54,656 bases of DNA, from the NCBI GenBank assembly GCA_019192545.1, contig JAHCMI010000064.1, positions 1 to 54,656 of the forward strand, given 5' to 3'. Numbering within the stretch: position 1 is the first letter of the stretch; every line of letters starts with the position of its first letter. Of this stretch, positions 17,028 through 26,212 are shown one piece after another. The DNA comes from Rivularia sp. MS3. Its GTDB lineage: Bacteria; Cyanobacteriota; Cyanobacteriia; Cyanobacteriales; Nostocaceae. A model generated the notes under the pieces. The model had not been told where the DNA came from. It saw only the letters and a program-made list of their open reading frames with translations, and made no database searches. The position numbers and the translations under genes are program-made.

Positions 17028-18131
17028 TCACTGTTGACTGATTGCTTCGGAGAGGTATTCGGAAGCTGCGGAAACCAATGCGATCGCGTTTTCGTAATTA
17101 AGTCTTGTGGGGCCTAATACTCCTACGCTTCCTACTGGTATAGAATGTCGATGGTAAGTAGATGAAATTAAAGTGCAAGTACGGATGGGTTCTAGGGTAT
17201 TTTCCGAACCAATACGAACTGTCACCTGTGGTTTATCTAATTGTTCTAATTCTGTTTCGTCAAATATTAATCGCCATAACTGCTCTTGCTCTTCTTCGAG
17301 TAGCTGAATTATGGTTTGCACTTGCTGTATTTGAGAAAATTCTGGCTGTCGCAAAACTTCGGATACACCGCGCACCATAATTTGAGTGTTGGTTGGGGAA
17401 AAGGTGCGACGATTTAATTCGACAAGGGATGCTTTTAAATATTCGCCGTAACGCTGAAATTCTCGATCTAATTGACTCCAGTCAAGTAGGGCTAATTCCA
17501 TTAAACTTTTACCGCGCAGATGAGAGTTCAAAAAGTTAGAAACAATTTGTAACTCCCTGTCTATCAATTCTACGTCTGGCTGATTCCTTTCTGGCGCGGA
17601 GGGTAAATCCATTAAAGTTGAGTGGGTTTCGTAAGCATCAGTTACGACAATCAACATAATTTGCCCTGTCTCAATTTGAACTAGCTGCAAATGTCGCAAT
17701 ACTGAGGAATTGTTTTGAGGGATTGTAATTAAACTTACACAGCCGCTCAAACTTGCTAAAATCTGTGTAGCCCCTTGCAATAATGCTTCTAAACTCCAAT
17801 CTTCCCACTTTAAGCGTTTCTGTAGTGCTGCTTCTACCTCTTTTTCTAAACTTTCATTATGAGTTATCAAATTATCTACATAAATTCGATAGCCAGAATC
17901 TGAAGGTATCCTTCCTGAAGAAGTATGTGGTTGATAAAGCAGTCCAGTTTTTTCTAAGGCTCCCATTACATTACGAATTGTTGCCGAACTTACACCTAAG
18001 TTGAATTCTTCTACCAAAGCTTTAGAACCAACAGGTTCTGCTGTGGCAATATAATGTCGTACTGTTGCCCAAAGTATATGTTGTTGTCGATTCGTTAACT
18101 GGACTTGCATAGGAAATGGCTGTTTAAACAC
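17028..18131 (-). CDS. hrcA: Heat-inducible transcription repressor HrcA
   Basis: The 367-residue protein has the HrcA architecture. An N-terminal winged helix ([46 protein letters not shown]) is followed by [18 protein letters not shown] and a GAF-like regulatory domain, ending [16 protein letters not shown]. It represses groESL/groEL genes by binding CIRCE inverted repeats and needs GroE for activity. The first eight residues before MQVQLTNRQ may be a misassigned start; Met8 is the better match to the family. No CIRCE element is visible in this window. A 308-bp AT-rich gap without obvious features follows to the rhodanese gene. Confidence 0.93.
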   Translation of the reverse strand: MFKQPFPMQVQLTNRQQHILWATVRHYIATAEPVGSKALVEEFNLGVSSATIRNVMGALEKTGLLYQPHTSSGRIPSDSGYRIYVDNLITHNESLEKEVEAALQKRLKWEDWSLEALLQGATQILASLSGCVSLITIPQNNSSVLRHLQLVQIETGQIMLIVVTDAYETHSTLMDLPSAPERNQPDVELIDRELQIVSNFLNSHLRGKSLMELALLDWSQLDREFQRYGEYLKASLVELNRRTFSPTNTQIMVRGVSEVLRQPEFSQIQQVQTIIQLLEEEQEQLWRLIFDETELEQLDKPQVTVRIGSENTLEPIRTCTLISSTYHRHSIPVGSVGVLGPTRLNYENAIALVSAASEYLSEAISQQ

Positions 18132-18439
18132 AGTTTTTATCAGTTTTTAAAAAACAAATTTTTTAATCTTTTTAGGTGATATTTAATAATAATTAAGCCT
18201 GAAGTGGCTAATCATTATGGTGTACTGCAATACCTTTACATTTACAAATGGTTTTGTCCTGAGTAGGAGTACTATTTAATACGAAATAACCTGTATTTTA
18301 AATACATTATAAAATGTATGTCTTACGTATTTTCTCAGATTTTTCTGGGGAATAGGGTATGTATAACTACGAATTACTGACTACCGATAAAACAATATTC
18401 CCCAGCTAGCTTCGTATTAATAGCTTTAAGTTTCGACGC

Positions 18440-18772
18440 TCAATACTGAGGAACTGAAGGATCGACTAACATCGAATATGCATCAATACCTCCGGTAATG
18501 TTTTTCACATTAGTAAAACCTTGGGATATTAACCATTGACACATTTGAGCCGAGCGAACACCGTGATGACACAGAACTAAAGTTTCCTTGTCAGGTTCTA
18601 AATGACTGTGAATATCGTTACCCCAATCGGCAAATTGACTCAAAGGTAAATTAATGAAACCCGTGATACTTGCCGTGCTGACTTCTTGCGGCTCGCGCAC
18701 GTCTACAAGTTGGATTGGAGGCTCCGGAGAAGACAAACGTTTTGCGAGTTCTTCTACAGTGATTTGATTCAT
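18440..18772 (-). CDS. Single-domain rhodanese-like sulfurtransferase
   Basis: The 110-residue single rhodanese domain has catalytic Cys68 in LVLCHHGVRSA. The active loop CHHGVRS is six residues long, as in thiosulfate or persulfide-handling single-domain enzymes (GlpE/PspE type). It also has the DVREPQE motif (24-30) and a C-terminal NITGGIDAYSMLVDPSVPQY. It is predicted soluble. It transfers sulfane sulfur, possibly to cyanide or protein thiols; the physiological acceptor is not evident from the neighbours. It is transcribed divergently from the DUF3352 gene across a 332-bp gap in which I see nothing notable. Confidence 0.88.
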   Translation of the reverse strand: MNQITVEELAKRLSSPEPPIQLVDVREPQEVSTASITGFINLPLSQFADWGNDIHSHLEPDKETLVLCHHGVRSAQMCQWLISQGFTNVKNITGGIDAYSMLVDPSVPQY

Positions 18773-19104
18773 AATTTGACTAAGGTTATTCCCCTGATGA
18801 GGAATTTATAAAAAAAATCTATATATTTATTATGTTGACAGAAAATTCGCCTCTTAGCATCAGCACTGTTCAAAGGCTTTGACGATAATCAAGATAAATT
18901 GGTTACATCTTGACAAATTTTATAAACCCATGTAGGCAATTATTCCTAGATTTTGCTGAATTGAAACTTTCTTACGAAGCTATTAAAGATATATTTTTCA
19001 AGAAAACTCCTTTGCACCGGATTTTCATTTGAAGATAGAGCTACTATTTGTTTGAGTACACGCTTTAATAGTGATTGGGAATTATTTGCCGCAACGGGGT
19101 TGGT

Positions 19105-20772
19105 GTGAAAAAAGTTATAAGTCTTCAACAATCGTTATTTCGTTTGGTAGCAGTAACTATTATGATGCTACTGTTAACTGGTATCGCTGGCTGTAATGGA
19201 TTATTCAATCAAAATCCTTTAAATACAGTCGGTAAAAGTCAAAAGCTGCCGAATACTGCCGTCTTAATCTCTAAACAAGCACCTGCAACGGTTTCAATGC
19301 TTGTAAATCCAAATCGCTTCGATGTATTAAATGGCGGGCTAAAACTGTCTAAGCTTAAAAAAAGTTTATTAGATAATACCGGGCTTGATTATAAAAAAGA
19401 TGTTCAGCCTTGGCTGGGAAATGAAATTACTTTAGCTCTCACCACTGATGATATTGATAGAGATGCTACAAACGGCAAACAACCCGGTTATTTAACAGTT
19501 CTCGGTACAAAAGATGCCTCTTTAAGTAGAGAATTTATCGAACTTTTATTCTCGAAACGAGTTTTAACTGGAACTTCCTTGGTTGTGGAACAATATAAAG
19601 GAGTCAAACTGATTTCTGACATTCCACAAACAGGAGACATTGACAAACCTTTAGCAGCAACAGTTGTAGGCGATAATTTTGTATTATTCGCCAACGACAT
19701 CAAAATTCTGCGAGAAGCAATCAACAACCTGCAAGCACCGGGTTTGAGTTTAGCTAGTTTGGATAGTTATCAACAAGCAATCAAGCAACTAGATGGCAAA
19801 ACTCAAGCTATAACTTTTCTCAATCTTCCATCTGTGGCAAAATGGCAAGGTTTAAATTTATCCGTGCCTTTAACTTATAATACTCAACTGATTTCTCTAG
19901 TTCCGAAATCTTCAGGTTTGTTGGCAGAAACTAGTTTATTCGCTAATTCATCAATACCTGCCGCCGAAAACTTATCTGAAGAAGTAGCAGCACTTTCATA
20001 TATTCCTGTAGATTCTGGTTTGGTAATTGCAGGAAAAGATTTGAGCAATTTAAATAAGAGCAATTTAGCTTTACTTTGGCAGCAAATCACAGCAGCAATA
20101 TCTGGAGAATCGGGAGCAGATATTGCTTCCCAGATAACTAAGCCTTTAGCGAATCTAGAAAAACGTTGGGGAATAAATTTAAAAGAAGATATTTTCAGTC
20201 TAGTCAAAGAAGAATATGCCATCGCTTTGTTACCCAACAATACAAATACAATACCCGAGTGGGTTTTTGTAGCAAAGAAATCTACAGCAAATCCTGCCAA
20301 TAGTTTGCACTTAGATGAAATTGCTTCTAAAAATGGATTGACAATTAGTCCAATTGATTTAAACGAGCAAACAATTTCTGCTTGGACTAGACTTACAACT
20401 ACAGGGAGCAAAGCATCTGAGTTGAGTATTCAAGCAAAAGTATTAGGAGCGCATACTACTATAGCTGACTACGATATTTTTACTTCTTCCATTGAGATAA
20501 TGGATAAAGTTCTCAACAAACAAGAAAATTTTTTCAAAGATAATCGTAGGTTCAAAGACAGCATTGCAGAAATTCCCCAACCAAACCAAGGATACGTTTA
20601 TATAGATTGGGAAAAAAGCCAAAATTACATAGAAAGTCAGTTGCCTATACTTAAATTTGTCGAAATAATCGGCAAACCTTTTCTGGAGCAACTACAGTCA
20701 TTTACTATTAGCAGTTATGACAGCGATAGTGAACTACTCAAAGGCGGTGTTTTCTTTTTATTGAATGAATAG
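19105..20772 (+). CDS. DUF3352-family lipoprotein
   Basis: This exported protein of about 555 residues has a lipobox (LTGIAGC) after a 20-residue hydrophobic segment. I use the GTG at 19105 (VKKVISLQ...), which gives a normal signal peptide; the TTG 30 bp upstream is an alternative. The body matches the cyanobacterial DUF3352 family: it opens AVLISKQAPATVSMLVNPNRF and contains YKKDVQPWLGNEITLALT, ALSYIPVDSGLVIAGKDL and FFLLNE at the end. The family is tied to the periplasm but has no established function. It is monocistronic. The 296-bp gap downstream starts with an AGTTAATAGTTA/GGAGTTA heptamer repeat (20771-20815). Confidence 0.8.
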   Translation: MKKVISLQQSLFRLVAVTIMMLLLTGIAGCNGLFNQNPLNTVGKSQKLPNTAVLISKQAPATVSMLVNPNRFDVLNGGLKLSKLKKSLLDNTGLDYKKDVQPWLGNEITLALTTDDIDRDATNGKQPGYLTVLGTKDASLSREFIELLFSKRVLTGTSLVVEQYKGVKLISDIPQTGDIDKPLAATVVGDNFVLFANDIKILREAINNLQAPGLSLASLDSYQQAIKQLDGKTQAITFLNLPSVAKWQGLNLSVPLTYNTQLISLVPKSSGLLAETSLFANSSIPAAENLSEEVAALSYIPVDSGLVIAGKDLSNLNKSNLALLWQQITAAISGESGADIASQITKPLANLEKRWGINLKEDIFSLVKEEYAIALLPNNTNTIPEWVFVAKKSTANPANSLHLDEIASKNGLTISPIDLNEQTISAWTRLTTTGSKASELSIQAKVLGAHTTIADYDIFTSSIEIMDKVLNKQENFFKDNRRFKDSIAEIPQPNQGYVYIDWEKSQNYIESQLPILKFVEIIGKPFLEQLQSFTISSYDSDSELLKGGVFFLLNE

Positions 20773-21068
20773 AGAGTTAATAGTTAATAGTTAAGAGTTA
20801 GGAGTTAGGAGTTAATTTTTCTCAGTAAAATTTAATGAAACTTTAATATTTTACAGTTTAATTCATGGAAAATTAATTGTGTGCTGATGCAACTTTTGAT
20901 ATAGGTGACAAAAACATAAATTCATTCTTTAGACCTTTGATTTCTAGTTTAATATTTGGTCTAATAAGTGTACGGATATAAAGGTGTCACAAAGTTTTTG
21001 AATCCGAAAATTGCTTTCGTTAGCTTGTATATAAAAGAACTAATCTCAATATTACGGGAAGTGTATGT

Positions 21069-21557
21069 ATGAAATTGTGTCGCTCCCAAATTGCATTAAC
21101 TTTAACCTGCCTAACAAGCTTATTTACTGTTATTATCTCTAACCCCGTAACAGCAAATAATTCCTTTTTTGGCAAAATTAGCTTATCGCCAAACTCCGAA
21201 TCTGTAAAAAAAACAGTTACCGGTTATACCGGCGGTTCCTATTCTTTATCCGCAGTCAGCAAACGCGATCGCAATCGAAATTTGTGCATTGGTTTCGCAG
21301 ATCCAAAGCCAGATCACATTTTAGTCTTAGAGAAAGATTTTCCGAAATTAAATATCAAAGTTGATAGCGGTGGCTCCGATACTACTCTATTAATAGTTGG
21401 GCCAGACAAGAATACAGTCCGCTGTGGTGATGACACTGGCACAAACAAAGACGCTAGCATTAATGGCAGCGACTGGAAAGCAGGTACCTATAAAATCTGG
21501 GTAGGCAGCTTCAAAGCAAGAAATAGACGCACTTATAAACTTTCTTTGCAGAAATAG
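21069..21557 (+). CDS. Secreted protein with PPC-like beta-sandwich domain
   Basis: The 162-residue protein has a clear signal peptide (MKLCRSQIALTLTCLTSLF..., cleavage near VTANN at about residue 30). The mature domain has repeated beta strands with DHILVLEKDFPKLNIKVDSGG, TTLLIVGPD, VRCGDD and WKAGTYKIWVGSF. These features are reminiscent of bacterial pre-peptidase C-terminal (PPC)-type domains, which aid folding or surface binding. The two cysteines in LCIGFAD and VRCGDD could form a disulfide in the periplasm. It has no catalytic motif. The start is supported by a purine-rich GGGAAG just upstream. Function unknown. Confidence 0.75.
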   Translation: MKLCRSQIALTLTCLTSLFTVIISNPVTANNSFFGKISLSPNSESVKKTVTGYTGGSYSLSAVSKRDRNRNLCIGFADPKPDHILVLEKDFPKLNIKVDSGGSDTTLLIVGPDKNTVRCGDDTGTNKDASINGSDWKAGTYKIWVGSFKARNRRTYKLSLQK

Positions 21558-21769
21558 TTCCAAAATTCCGTAATAGTGAATTATAATATTAAGTAGGAAT
21601 AAGGTATTAGTAATAGTTAGAAGTTAAGAGTTGAAAATAAATGAATAAATAAGGATTGATTATTTGATTATTTTCTACTTTTTTCCTCCTATGTGTCGAT
21701 ACCTCTATGTCCCCATAGAAGGTAATATAAATTGTATTTCGTGTAAAGGCTTTCCGAGGGTGCAAACTC

Positions 21770-22555
21770 GTGTTATCAACATTTATTGCTGACTTTCGTA
21801 TTATATTTGAACGCGATCCAGCGGCTCGTAACTGGTTAGAAGTATTATTTTGCTACCCCGGTTTGCAAGCCTTGCTCATGCATAGAATAGCCCGCTGGAT
21901 GCGTAATGTCGGAATTCCTTTCCTTCCTCGTTTAACTTCTCATCTAGCACGTTTTTTAACTGGTGTTGAAATTCACCCTGGAGCAACTATTGGTGAAGGT
22001 GTATTTATTGACCACGGCATGGGTGTAGTCATCGGTGAAACCGCCATTATTGGTGATTATGCGCTGATTTATCAAGGCGTGACTTTGGGTGGTACCGGAA
22101 AAGAAACTGGTAAACGGCATCCGACTTTAGGAGAATGCGTTGTTGTCGGTGCTGGTGCTAAAGTGCTAGGAAATCTCCAAATTGGTGACAACGTGCGTAT
22201 AGGTGCCGGTTCGATTGTGTTGCGAGATGTACCGTCAGATTGCACTGTAGTAGGCGTTCCAGGTAGAATAGTTTACCGTTCTGGTGTCAAAGTTGACCCA
22301 TTAGAACACGGAAGTTTACCAGACGCAGAAGCTCAAGCAATACGGGCTTTAGTAGATAGAATTGAACAATTAGAGCAACAAATAGAGAATTTACAAGAAA
22401 AACAGCAAAGCGTTTCAGAGAAAGTCGCAAATGTTACTTTTAAGGAAAATTATCTTCCAAGTCATGTTTTAGAAAGCCATGCCAGAGGGCATCATACCCA
22501 ATGCCGTTTGGAAGATAAAGCCATAGACGAATTTTTGGATGGCTCGGGGATTTGA
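21770..22555 (+). CDS. cysE: Serine O-acetyltransferase
   Basis: The 261-residue enzyme makes O-acetylserine from serine and acetyl-CoA, the committed step of cysteine synthesis. The N-terminal region [31 protein letters not shown] is diagnostic. The left-handed beta-helix hexapeptide repeats follow with catalytic His in [16 protein letters not shown] and [18 protein letters not shown]-terminal coiled-coil extension (about residues 195-225) and a polar tail (HARGHHTQ) exceed the minimal enzyme, as in other cyanobacteria. The start is GTG at 21770 (GTG TTA TCA), because no ATG lies near the family N-terminus. Upstream DNA has AATTG/TATAAA-like sequences but no certain promoter. Confidence 0.93.
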   Translation: MLSTFIADFRIIFERDPAARNWLEVLFCYPGLQALLMHRIARWMRNVGIPFLPRLTSHLARFLTGVEIHPGATIGEGVFIDHGMGVVIGETAIIGDYALIYQGVTLGGTGKETGKRHPTLGECVVVGAGAKVLGNLQIGDNVRIGAGSIVLRDVPSDCTVVGVPGRIVYRSGVKVDPLEHGSLPDAEAQAIRALVDRIEQLEQQIENLQEKQQSVSEKVANVTFKENYLPSHVLESHARGHHTQCRLEDKAIDEFLDGSGI

Positions 22556-22670
22556 CAGTTAACAGTTAACAGTTAACAGTTAGGAGTTAGGAGTTAGAAA
22601 TTATTTAATTTTGGATTGGTAATTGGTAGTTTCTCTACCCCCCTCTTCCCCCTCTTCCCCCTCTTCCCCT
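22555..22670. repeat. STRR: CAGTTAA heptamers and CCCCCTCTT repeats
   Basis: Tandem heptamers ACAGTTA and GGAGTTA lie at 22555-22599, and CCCTCTTCC-type pyrimidine repeats at 22636-22670. Such short tandem repeats are characteristic of heterocystous cyanobacteria. They fill most of the 184-bp gap after cysE. Confidence 0.85.
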
Positions 22671-22739
22671 TCTACTCTAAAAACTGTGATATCTTACAAA
22701 TATGTCCTTTACGTCCCACATGAAGATGGGTAGGAGGAA

Positions 22740-24677
22740 ATGAATGATTCTAAGTATATCTTTGAGTGCGAACTAAATAATCCCGAACAAGTTAAATATC
22801 GTATTTTTGCGCCTGATTCTAAAGTTAAAATTCTGTATTGGTTTAGTAGAGATGATATTCCTAAACAGCAGAAAGAAGACTTGATGAGGGCGCTTGTTCA
22901 TTTTGATGACAATTGCGGTGGTTTTTATCGATATCGTGCTTATCTCTTAGCCGCAGAAGCTTTAAGTTATTTCCCTGAATCTAGTTTTGGCGATGCAATT
23001 GTTAAGCAGTTGCTAGATTGGAGCTATCTATATTTTGGCTGGCAGCTTTTTCCTCAACCGTTGGTAGAAGCTGCAAGAAATACTTTGCTTCTCACGGATA
23101 AAATAAGAGTTATCAAAGCTTTTGAAATTTTACTGCGAAATACTCCGAGTCGGTTAACTTTACAATCTGCTGCGGTGAAGTTGGGAGAATTTGATGCGGG
23201 GAATAAGATGGCGATCGCTGCTTTAATTTTGCTGCTGGATGTGACGAAGGATAAATATAAACTTCGGAGTATTTGTAGAAGTATTGGCAAGATTGGTGTT
23301 GGGAATCAAGCAGCAATTAGCGTTGTTGTTGATTTGATGGAAACAACCGAAGATAAAAATCTTTGTTGTGAAGGGATTACAACTTTAGGAAAAATTGGCT
23401 GTGGAAATCAAACAGTAACTATAGCGCTAGAGAAATTTTTGCAGATAAATCGAGGTGACAGAATTTGTTCTGATGCTGCAAAAGCTTTGTTGTTGATAGA
23501 TTCGGGTAATGAAGTTGCGAAGGATGCTTTGGTTTTTCTGCTTGAAAGTACTCAGGAAATGTATCTTTTGATTAAAGCTGTTGAATTTTTACAGGAAATA
23601 GACTCTCAAAATCAAGCAGCTATCAAAGTTTTATCGGAAAGATTGAAAAGCTGTAAAGATGATTGTTATCGTGCTGAAATTGCTGCAAGTGTAGGGAGAT
23701 TTGATAGAAATCAATCTGGAATTAAAGAAGCTTTAATTGAAGTTTTGGAAAATTCTCAAGAATATTCTCTATTAAATTTAGACAATTTTGCTCTTTTTAG
23801 CGACAACGAATCATATTTATATCGTCGAGTTATCATGCATTTGGTACAACTATATCCAGACAATAAAGATGTTATCAATAGCTTGATATCTTTTATAGAA
23901 AAAAACTTGAAAATATCTATAGATGGTTGTCTTTCAGTTAAACCTAATATTGCAGCTTCATCTTTAGCCATCTATGCTCTGAGGAATATATTTTTCCACA
24001 CAAATTTTGATTTCAAACTCTATCAAAAATTTCTGGATACTTCCATCCGATATTTACAAGTAGAGCAAGGGAAACAGCCTATTTTTGAGATTGGTATTGC
24101 TGAAGCGATTTTACAATTTGAACCAGATAACCAAATAGCAATGTCTATTCTTATAGGAATGGTGCAAAAGCATATTTATATAGGAACAAGAGCAGCAGCT
24201 ATTTTGGTAAACTTTGAAAGTCACTATCAGCAAGCAATAAATATTCTGGTTGAATCGCAATATTTAGAAAATATAGGAATATTATTAGAATACATAAAGT
24301 TATTTCCAGATAATTATTTAAACAAAATAGCAAAAGAAGGTCAAACTACAAGAGTTGTCATTGATGAAGCCATCAATTTAGGAATTCAGAATTTATTAAA
24401 TTGGATTGAAGAAGATAAACAGCTATTATTCGATTCGGAATATAAAATATTAGGATATATGAGTTTTGAAGAGAAACGTTTTTGTCAGGCATGGGAAAAT
24501 CTTGATTCAATCAAAAATAAAGGTTACTTCCCACAAATTGTTAAAGCTCTAAAAGGATATCTGACAGAAAATTTTTATTACAGCAATTCTTCTCGTTACG
24601 ATGAAGTTTATCAATTAATGTGGGATTATTCAGAAAACATGAGCTACCAAGATTTTTATCAAGCTTGGCATGGCTAG
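22740..24677 (+). CDS. HEAT-repeat protein
   Basis: This 645-residue soluble protein is built almost wholly of helical repeats of about 35-40 residues. The recurring pattern is G/D-N-Q-x-A-I/x(3)-L-x(2)-L-L/E-x-T/C, seen at AGNKMAIAALILLLDVT, VGNQAAISVVVDLMETT, CGNQTVTIALEKFL, SQNQAAIKVLSERLKS and PDNQIAMSILIGMV. The same repeat type forms the C-terminal sensor part of many cyanobacterial NACHT-type multidomain proteins, but no NTPase, TIR or nuclease domain is present. It is complete, with ATG at 22740 preceded by GTAGGAGG, a strong ribosome-binding site. It is probably a protein-interaction scaffold; a former part of a larger system is possible. Confidence 0.75.
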   Translation: MNDSKYIFECELNNPEQVKYRIFAPDSKVKILYWFSRDDIPKQQKEDLMRALVHFDDNCGGFYRYRAYLLAAEALSYFPESSFGDAIVKQLLDWSYLYFGWQLFPQPLVEAARNTLLLTDKIRVIKAFEILLRNTPSRLTLQSAAVKLGEFDAGNKMAIAALILLLDVTKDKYKLRSICRSIGKIGVGNQAAISVVVDLMETTEDKNLCCEGITTLGKIGCGNQTVTIALEKFLQINRGDRICSDAAKALLLIDSGNEVAKDALVFLLESTQEMYLLIKAVEFLQEIDSQNQAAIKVLSERLKSCKDDCYRAEIAASVGRFDRNQSGIKEALIEVLENSQEYSLLNLDNFALFSDNESYLYRRVIMHLVQLYPDNKDVINSLISFIEKNLKISIDGCLSVKPNIAASSLAIYALRNIFFHTNFDFKLYQKFLDTSIRYLQVEQGKQPIFEIGIAEAILQFEPDNQIAMSILIGMVQKHIYIGTRAAAILVNFESHYQQAINILVESQYLENIGILLEYIKLFPDNYLNKIAKEGQTTRVVIDEAINLGIQNLLNWIEEDKQLLFDSEYKILGYMSFEEKRFCQAWENLDSIKNKGYFPQIVKALKGYLTENFYYSNSSRYDEVYQLMWDYSENMSYQDFYQAWHG

Positions 24678-24716
24678 CTTAAAGTAGCATTGAAAGTTTT
24701 TCATAATTCAATAAAA

Positions 24717-24763
24717 TCCTATTCTTGACAGGACAATGCAATTGCATTACTTTGATAATAGGA
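24717..24763. promoter_or_regulatory. Palindromic operator/promoter of the prlF-yhaV pair
   Basis: A perfect 14-bp palindrome AATGCAATTGCATT (24735-24748) sits between a TTGACA-like -35 (24725-24730) and the antitoxin start. It is nested in an outer TCCTATT/AATAGGA dyad. AbrB-type antitoxins usually repress their own operon through such sites. The -10 is not clear. Confidence 0.5.
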
Positions 24764-24788
24764 CTTTATTTATAAGTACAAAAAGTTT

Positions 24789-25121
24789 ATGGCTGAAAAT
24801 TTAAATTTCCAAGCAGAATCGACTCTTACTGATAGATATCAAACTACAGTTCCTGAAAATGTGCGAAAAGCATTACGCTTGAATAAACGGGACAAAATTC
24901 ATTACACCATTGAGCCTAACGGTAAAGTTACAATGTCTCGTGCTGAATTAGAAGAGGAAGATCCCGTAATTGGAAAGTTTCTAAATTTCTTAGCTGAAGA
25001 CATGAGCAAAAATCCTCAAAATATTAAACCAATCACTTCTGATTTATTTAATCGAATCAAATCTCTGACTAATGGTATAGAAATAGACCTTGATGCACCA
25101 TTATCTGAAGAGGATGATTAA
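24789..25121 (+). CDS. prlF: PrlF-type AbrB/SpoVT-fold antitoxin
   Basis: The 110-residue protein has an N-terminal swapped-hairpin AbrB/SpoVT DNA-binding domain: STLTDRYQTTVPENVRKALRLNKRDKI, then YTIEPNGKVTMSRAE. A helical C-terminal toxin-binding arm (VIGKFLNFLAEDMSKNPQNIKPI) is typical of PrlF/SohA. It neutralises the YhaV nuclease encoded next and represses the operon. Only 2 bp separate its stop from the toxin start. A palindromic site lies upstream of the ATG. Confidence 0.88.
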   Translation: MAENLNFQAESTLTDRYQTTVPENVRKALRLNKRDKIHYTIEPNGKVTMSRAELEEEDPVIGKFLNFLAEDMSKNPQNIKPITSDLFNRIKSLTNGIEIDLDAPLSEEDD

Positions 25122-25123
25122 AT

Positions 25124-25639
25124 TTGTCAGATAATCAGCCGTTAATAATTAATGGATGGAGCATTTTTTTACATCCCCTTTTTTTAGCTCAATGTGAAGA
25201 ACTTTTGACACAAGTCGAAATCCTGCGTCAAAAAAATCCTCAAAATTATCAAAAAAAGAATGCCACTAAACGTTTAGCAGCTATAGCTAAACTTATTTTT
25301 GAAGTTATTCCTCAAGATCCAACTCGCAGCGAGTATCGTCAAGGAATCACTTTAGGTGAAGATTATAAACATTGGTTTAGAGCAAAGTTTTTTCAACAAT
25401 ACCGATTATTCTTTCGTTATCATCAAGCAAGTAAAATTATTATATTTGCTTGGGTAAACGATGAAGATTCCAAGCGAGCTTATGGTAGTAAAACAGATGC
25501 TTACCGAATCTTTAGAAAAATGCTTGATAACGATAAGCCTCCAGATGATTGGGATACCCTTCTTGAAGAAGCAAAAGCTGAATCTAATCGTTTAGAAAAT
25601 ATGAATGAATTTTTTGATGGTTCGGATATTTTAAATTAG
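25124..25639 (+). CDS. yhaV: YhaV-type ribonuclease toxin
   Basis: The 171-residue protein matches the YhaV family through its length: INGWSIFLHPLFLAQCEELL, QDPTRSEYRQGITLGEDYKHWFRAKF, YRLFFRYH, IIIFAWVNDEDSKRAYGSKTDAY and FRKMLDNDKPPDDWDTLL. YhaV is a RelE-superfamily ribosome-dependent or free mRNA endonuclease. The Arg, Lys, Tyr and Asp residues in the YRLFFRYH and NDEDSKRAY segments fit the active site. The start is TTG (25124), 2 bp after the antitoxin stop; no ATG precedes the conserved start. It appears intact, so the module is probably functional. Confidence 0.88.
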   Translation: MSDNQPLIINGWSIFLHPLFLAQCEELLTQVEILRQKNPQNYQKKNATKRLAAIAKLIFEVIPQDPTRSEYRQGITLGEDYKHWFRAKFFQQYRLFFRYHQASKIIIFAWVNDEDSKRAYGSKTDAYRIFRKMLDNDKPPDDWDTLLEEAKAESNRLENMNEFFDGSDILN

Positions 25640-25661
25640 AAATTTTATGTCTAATTCTCAG

Positions 25662-26096
25662 TTATCTAGCTGCTAACTGAGCTAAATTATCGCAGCATTT
25701 ATAATCTTGATTCTGAAAATCGGCTTTTATATAAACAAATGAAACTTCATGTATAGCGCACATTTCTTTGAGTTGCTTCCAAAGTTCTACATGAGGTGTT
25801 GCTTTTTTCTCGCTGTTTTTCCACCCCTTTGCTTCCCAGCGCTCAACCCAACCTTTATTTATTGCGTCTATTAGGTAAGTATTGTTGTTATAAATAGTAA
25901 CTTTGCAAGGGAATTTTAGCGCTTTTAATCCTTCAATAGCCGCAAATATATCCATTTTGTTATTTGAGCTATTTTCTAAACTACCTGATAGTTCTTTTCT
26001 GCGCCCATTATATAAAAGTACAACGCCGTAGCCACCAGTACCTGTTATTGATGAAACACCTCTTGTATACATTGTGATTTCTTTCAATTCGGTCAT
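25662..26096 (-). CDS. RNase HI-like protein with a degenerate active site
   Basis: The 144-residue protein aligns along its length with RNase HI: ITMYT at strand 1, GTGGYGVVLLYNGRRKEL, NNKMDIFAAIEGLKAL, WVERWEAKGWKNSEKK, VELWKQL and CDNLAQLAA. The four catalytic acids (E. coli D10, E48, D70, D134) map to Arg (MYTRGV), Asp (NKMDI), Asn (YNNNTYL) and Asp (CCDNLA). Two of the metal-binding acids are therefore gone, and the loop His of GHAG is also absent. Catalysis is unlikely, while the fold and the basic handle helix for RNA/DNA-hybrid binding seem kept. The frame is intact, with no stop or frameshift. Confidence 0.8.
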   Translation of the reverse strand: MTELKEITMYTRGVSSITGTGGYGVVLLYNGRRKELSGSLENSSNNKMDIFAAIEGLKALKFPCKVTIYNNNTYLIDAINKGWVERWEAKGWKNSEKKATPHVELWKQLKEMCAIHEVSFVYIKADFQNQDYKCCDNLAQLAAR

Positions 26097-26212
26097 TTGC
26101 GTTTTAATGTTAACGAACTGCTACGTCTCTACAAGTTAACTTATTAACAACAAGATAGCCTACCTTACGGAAGGCTTTGCAATTCCACGCTTCGAGGGTG
26201 CAGGCAAATTCA

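Noticed and set aside
18132-18439. CIRCE element near hrcA
   Set aside because: No TTAGCACTC-N9-GAGTGCTAA-like inverted repeat found in the flanks.
18946-19131. 61-residue minus-strand ORF overlapping the DUF3352 gene start
   Set aside because: No protein-like pattern and overlaps the signal-peptide region of a solid gene.
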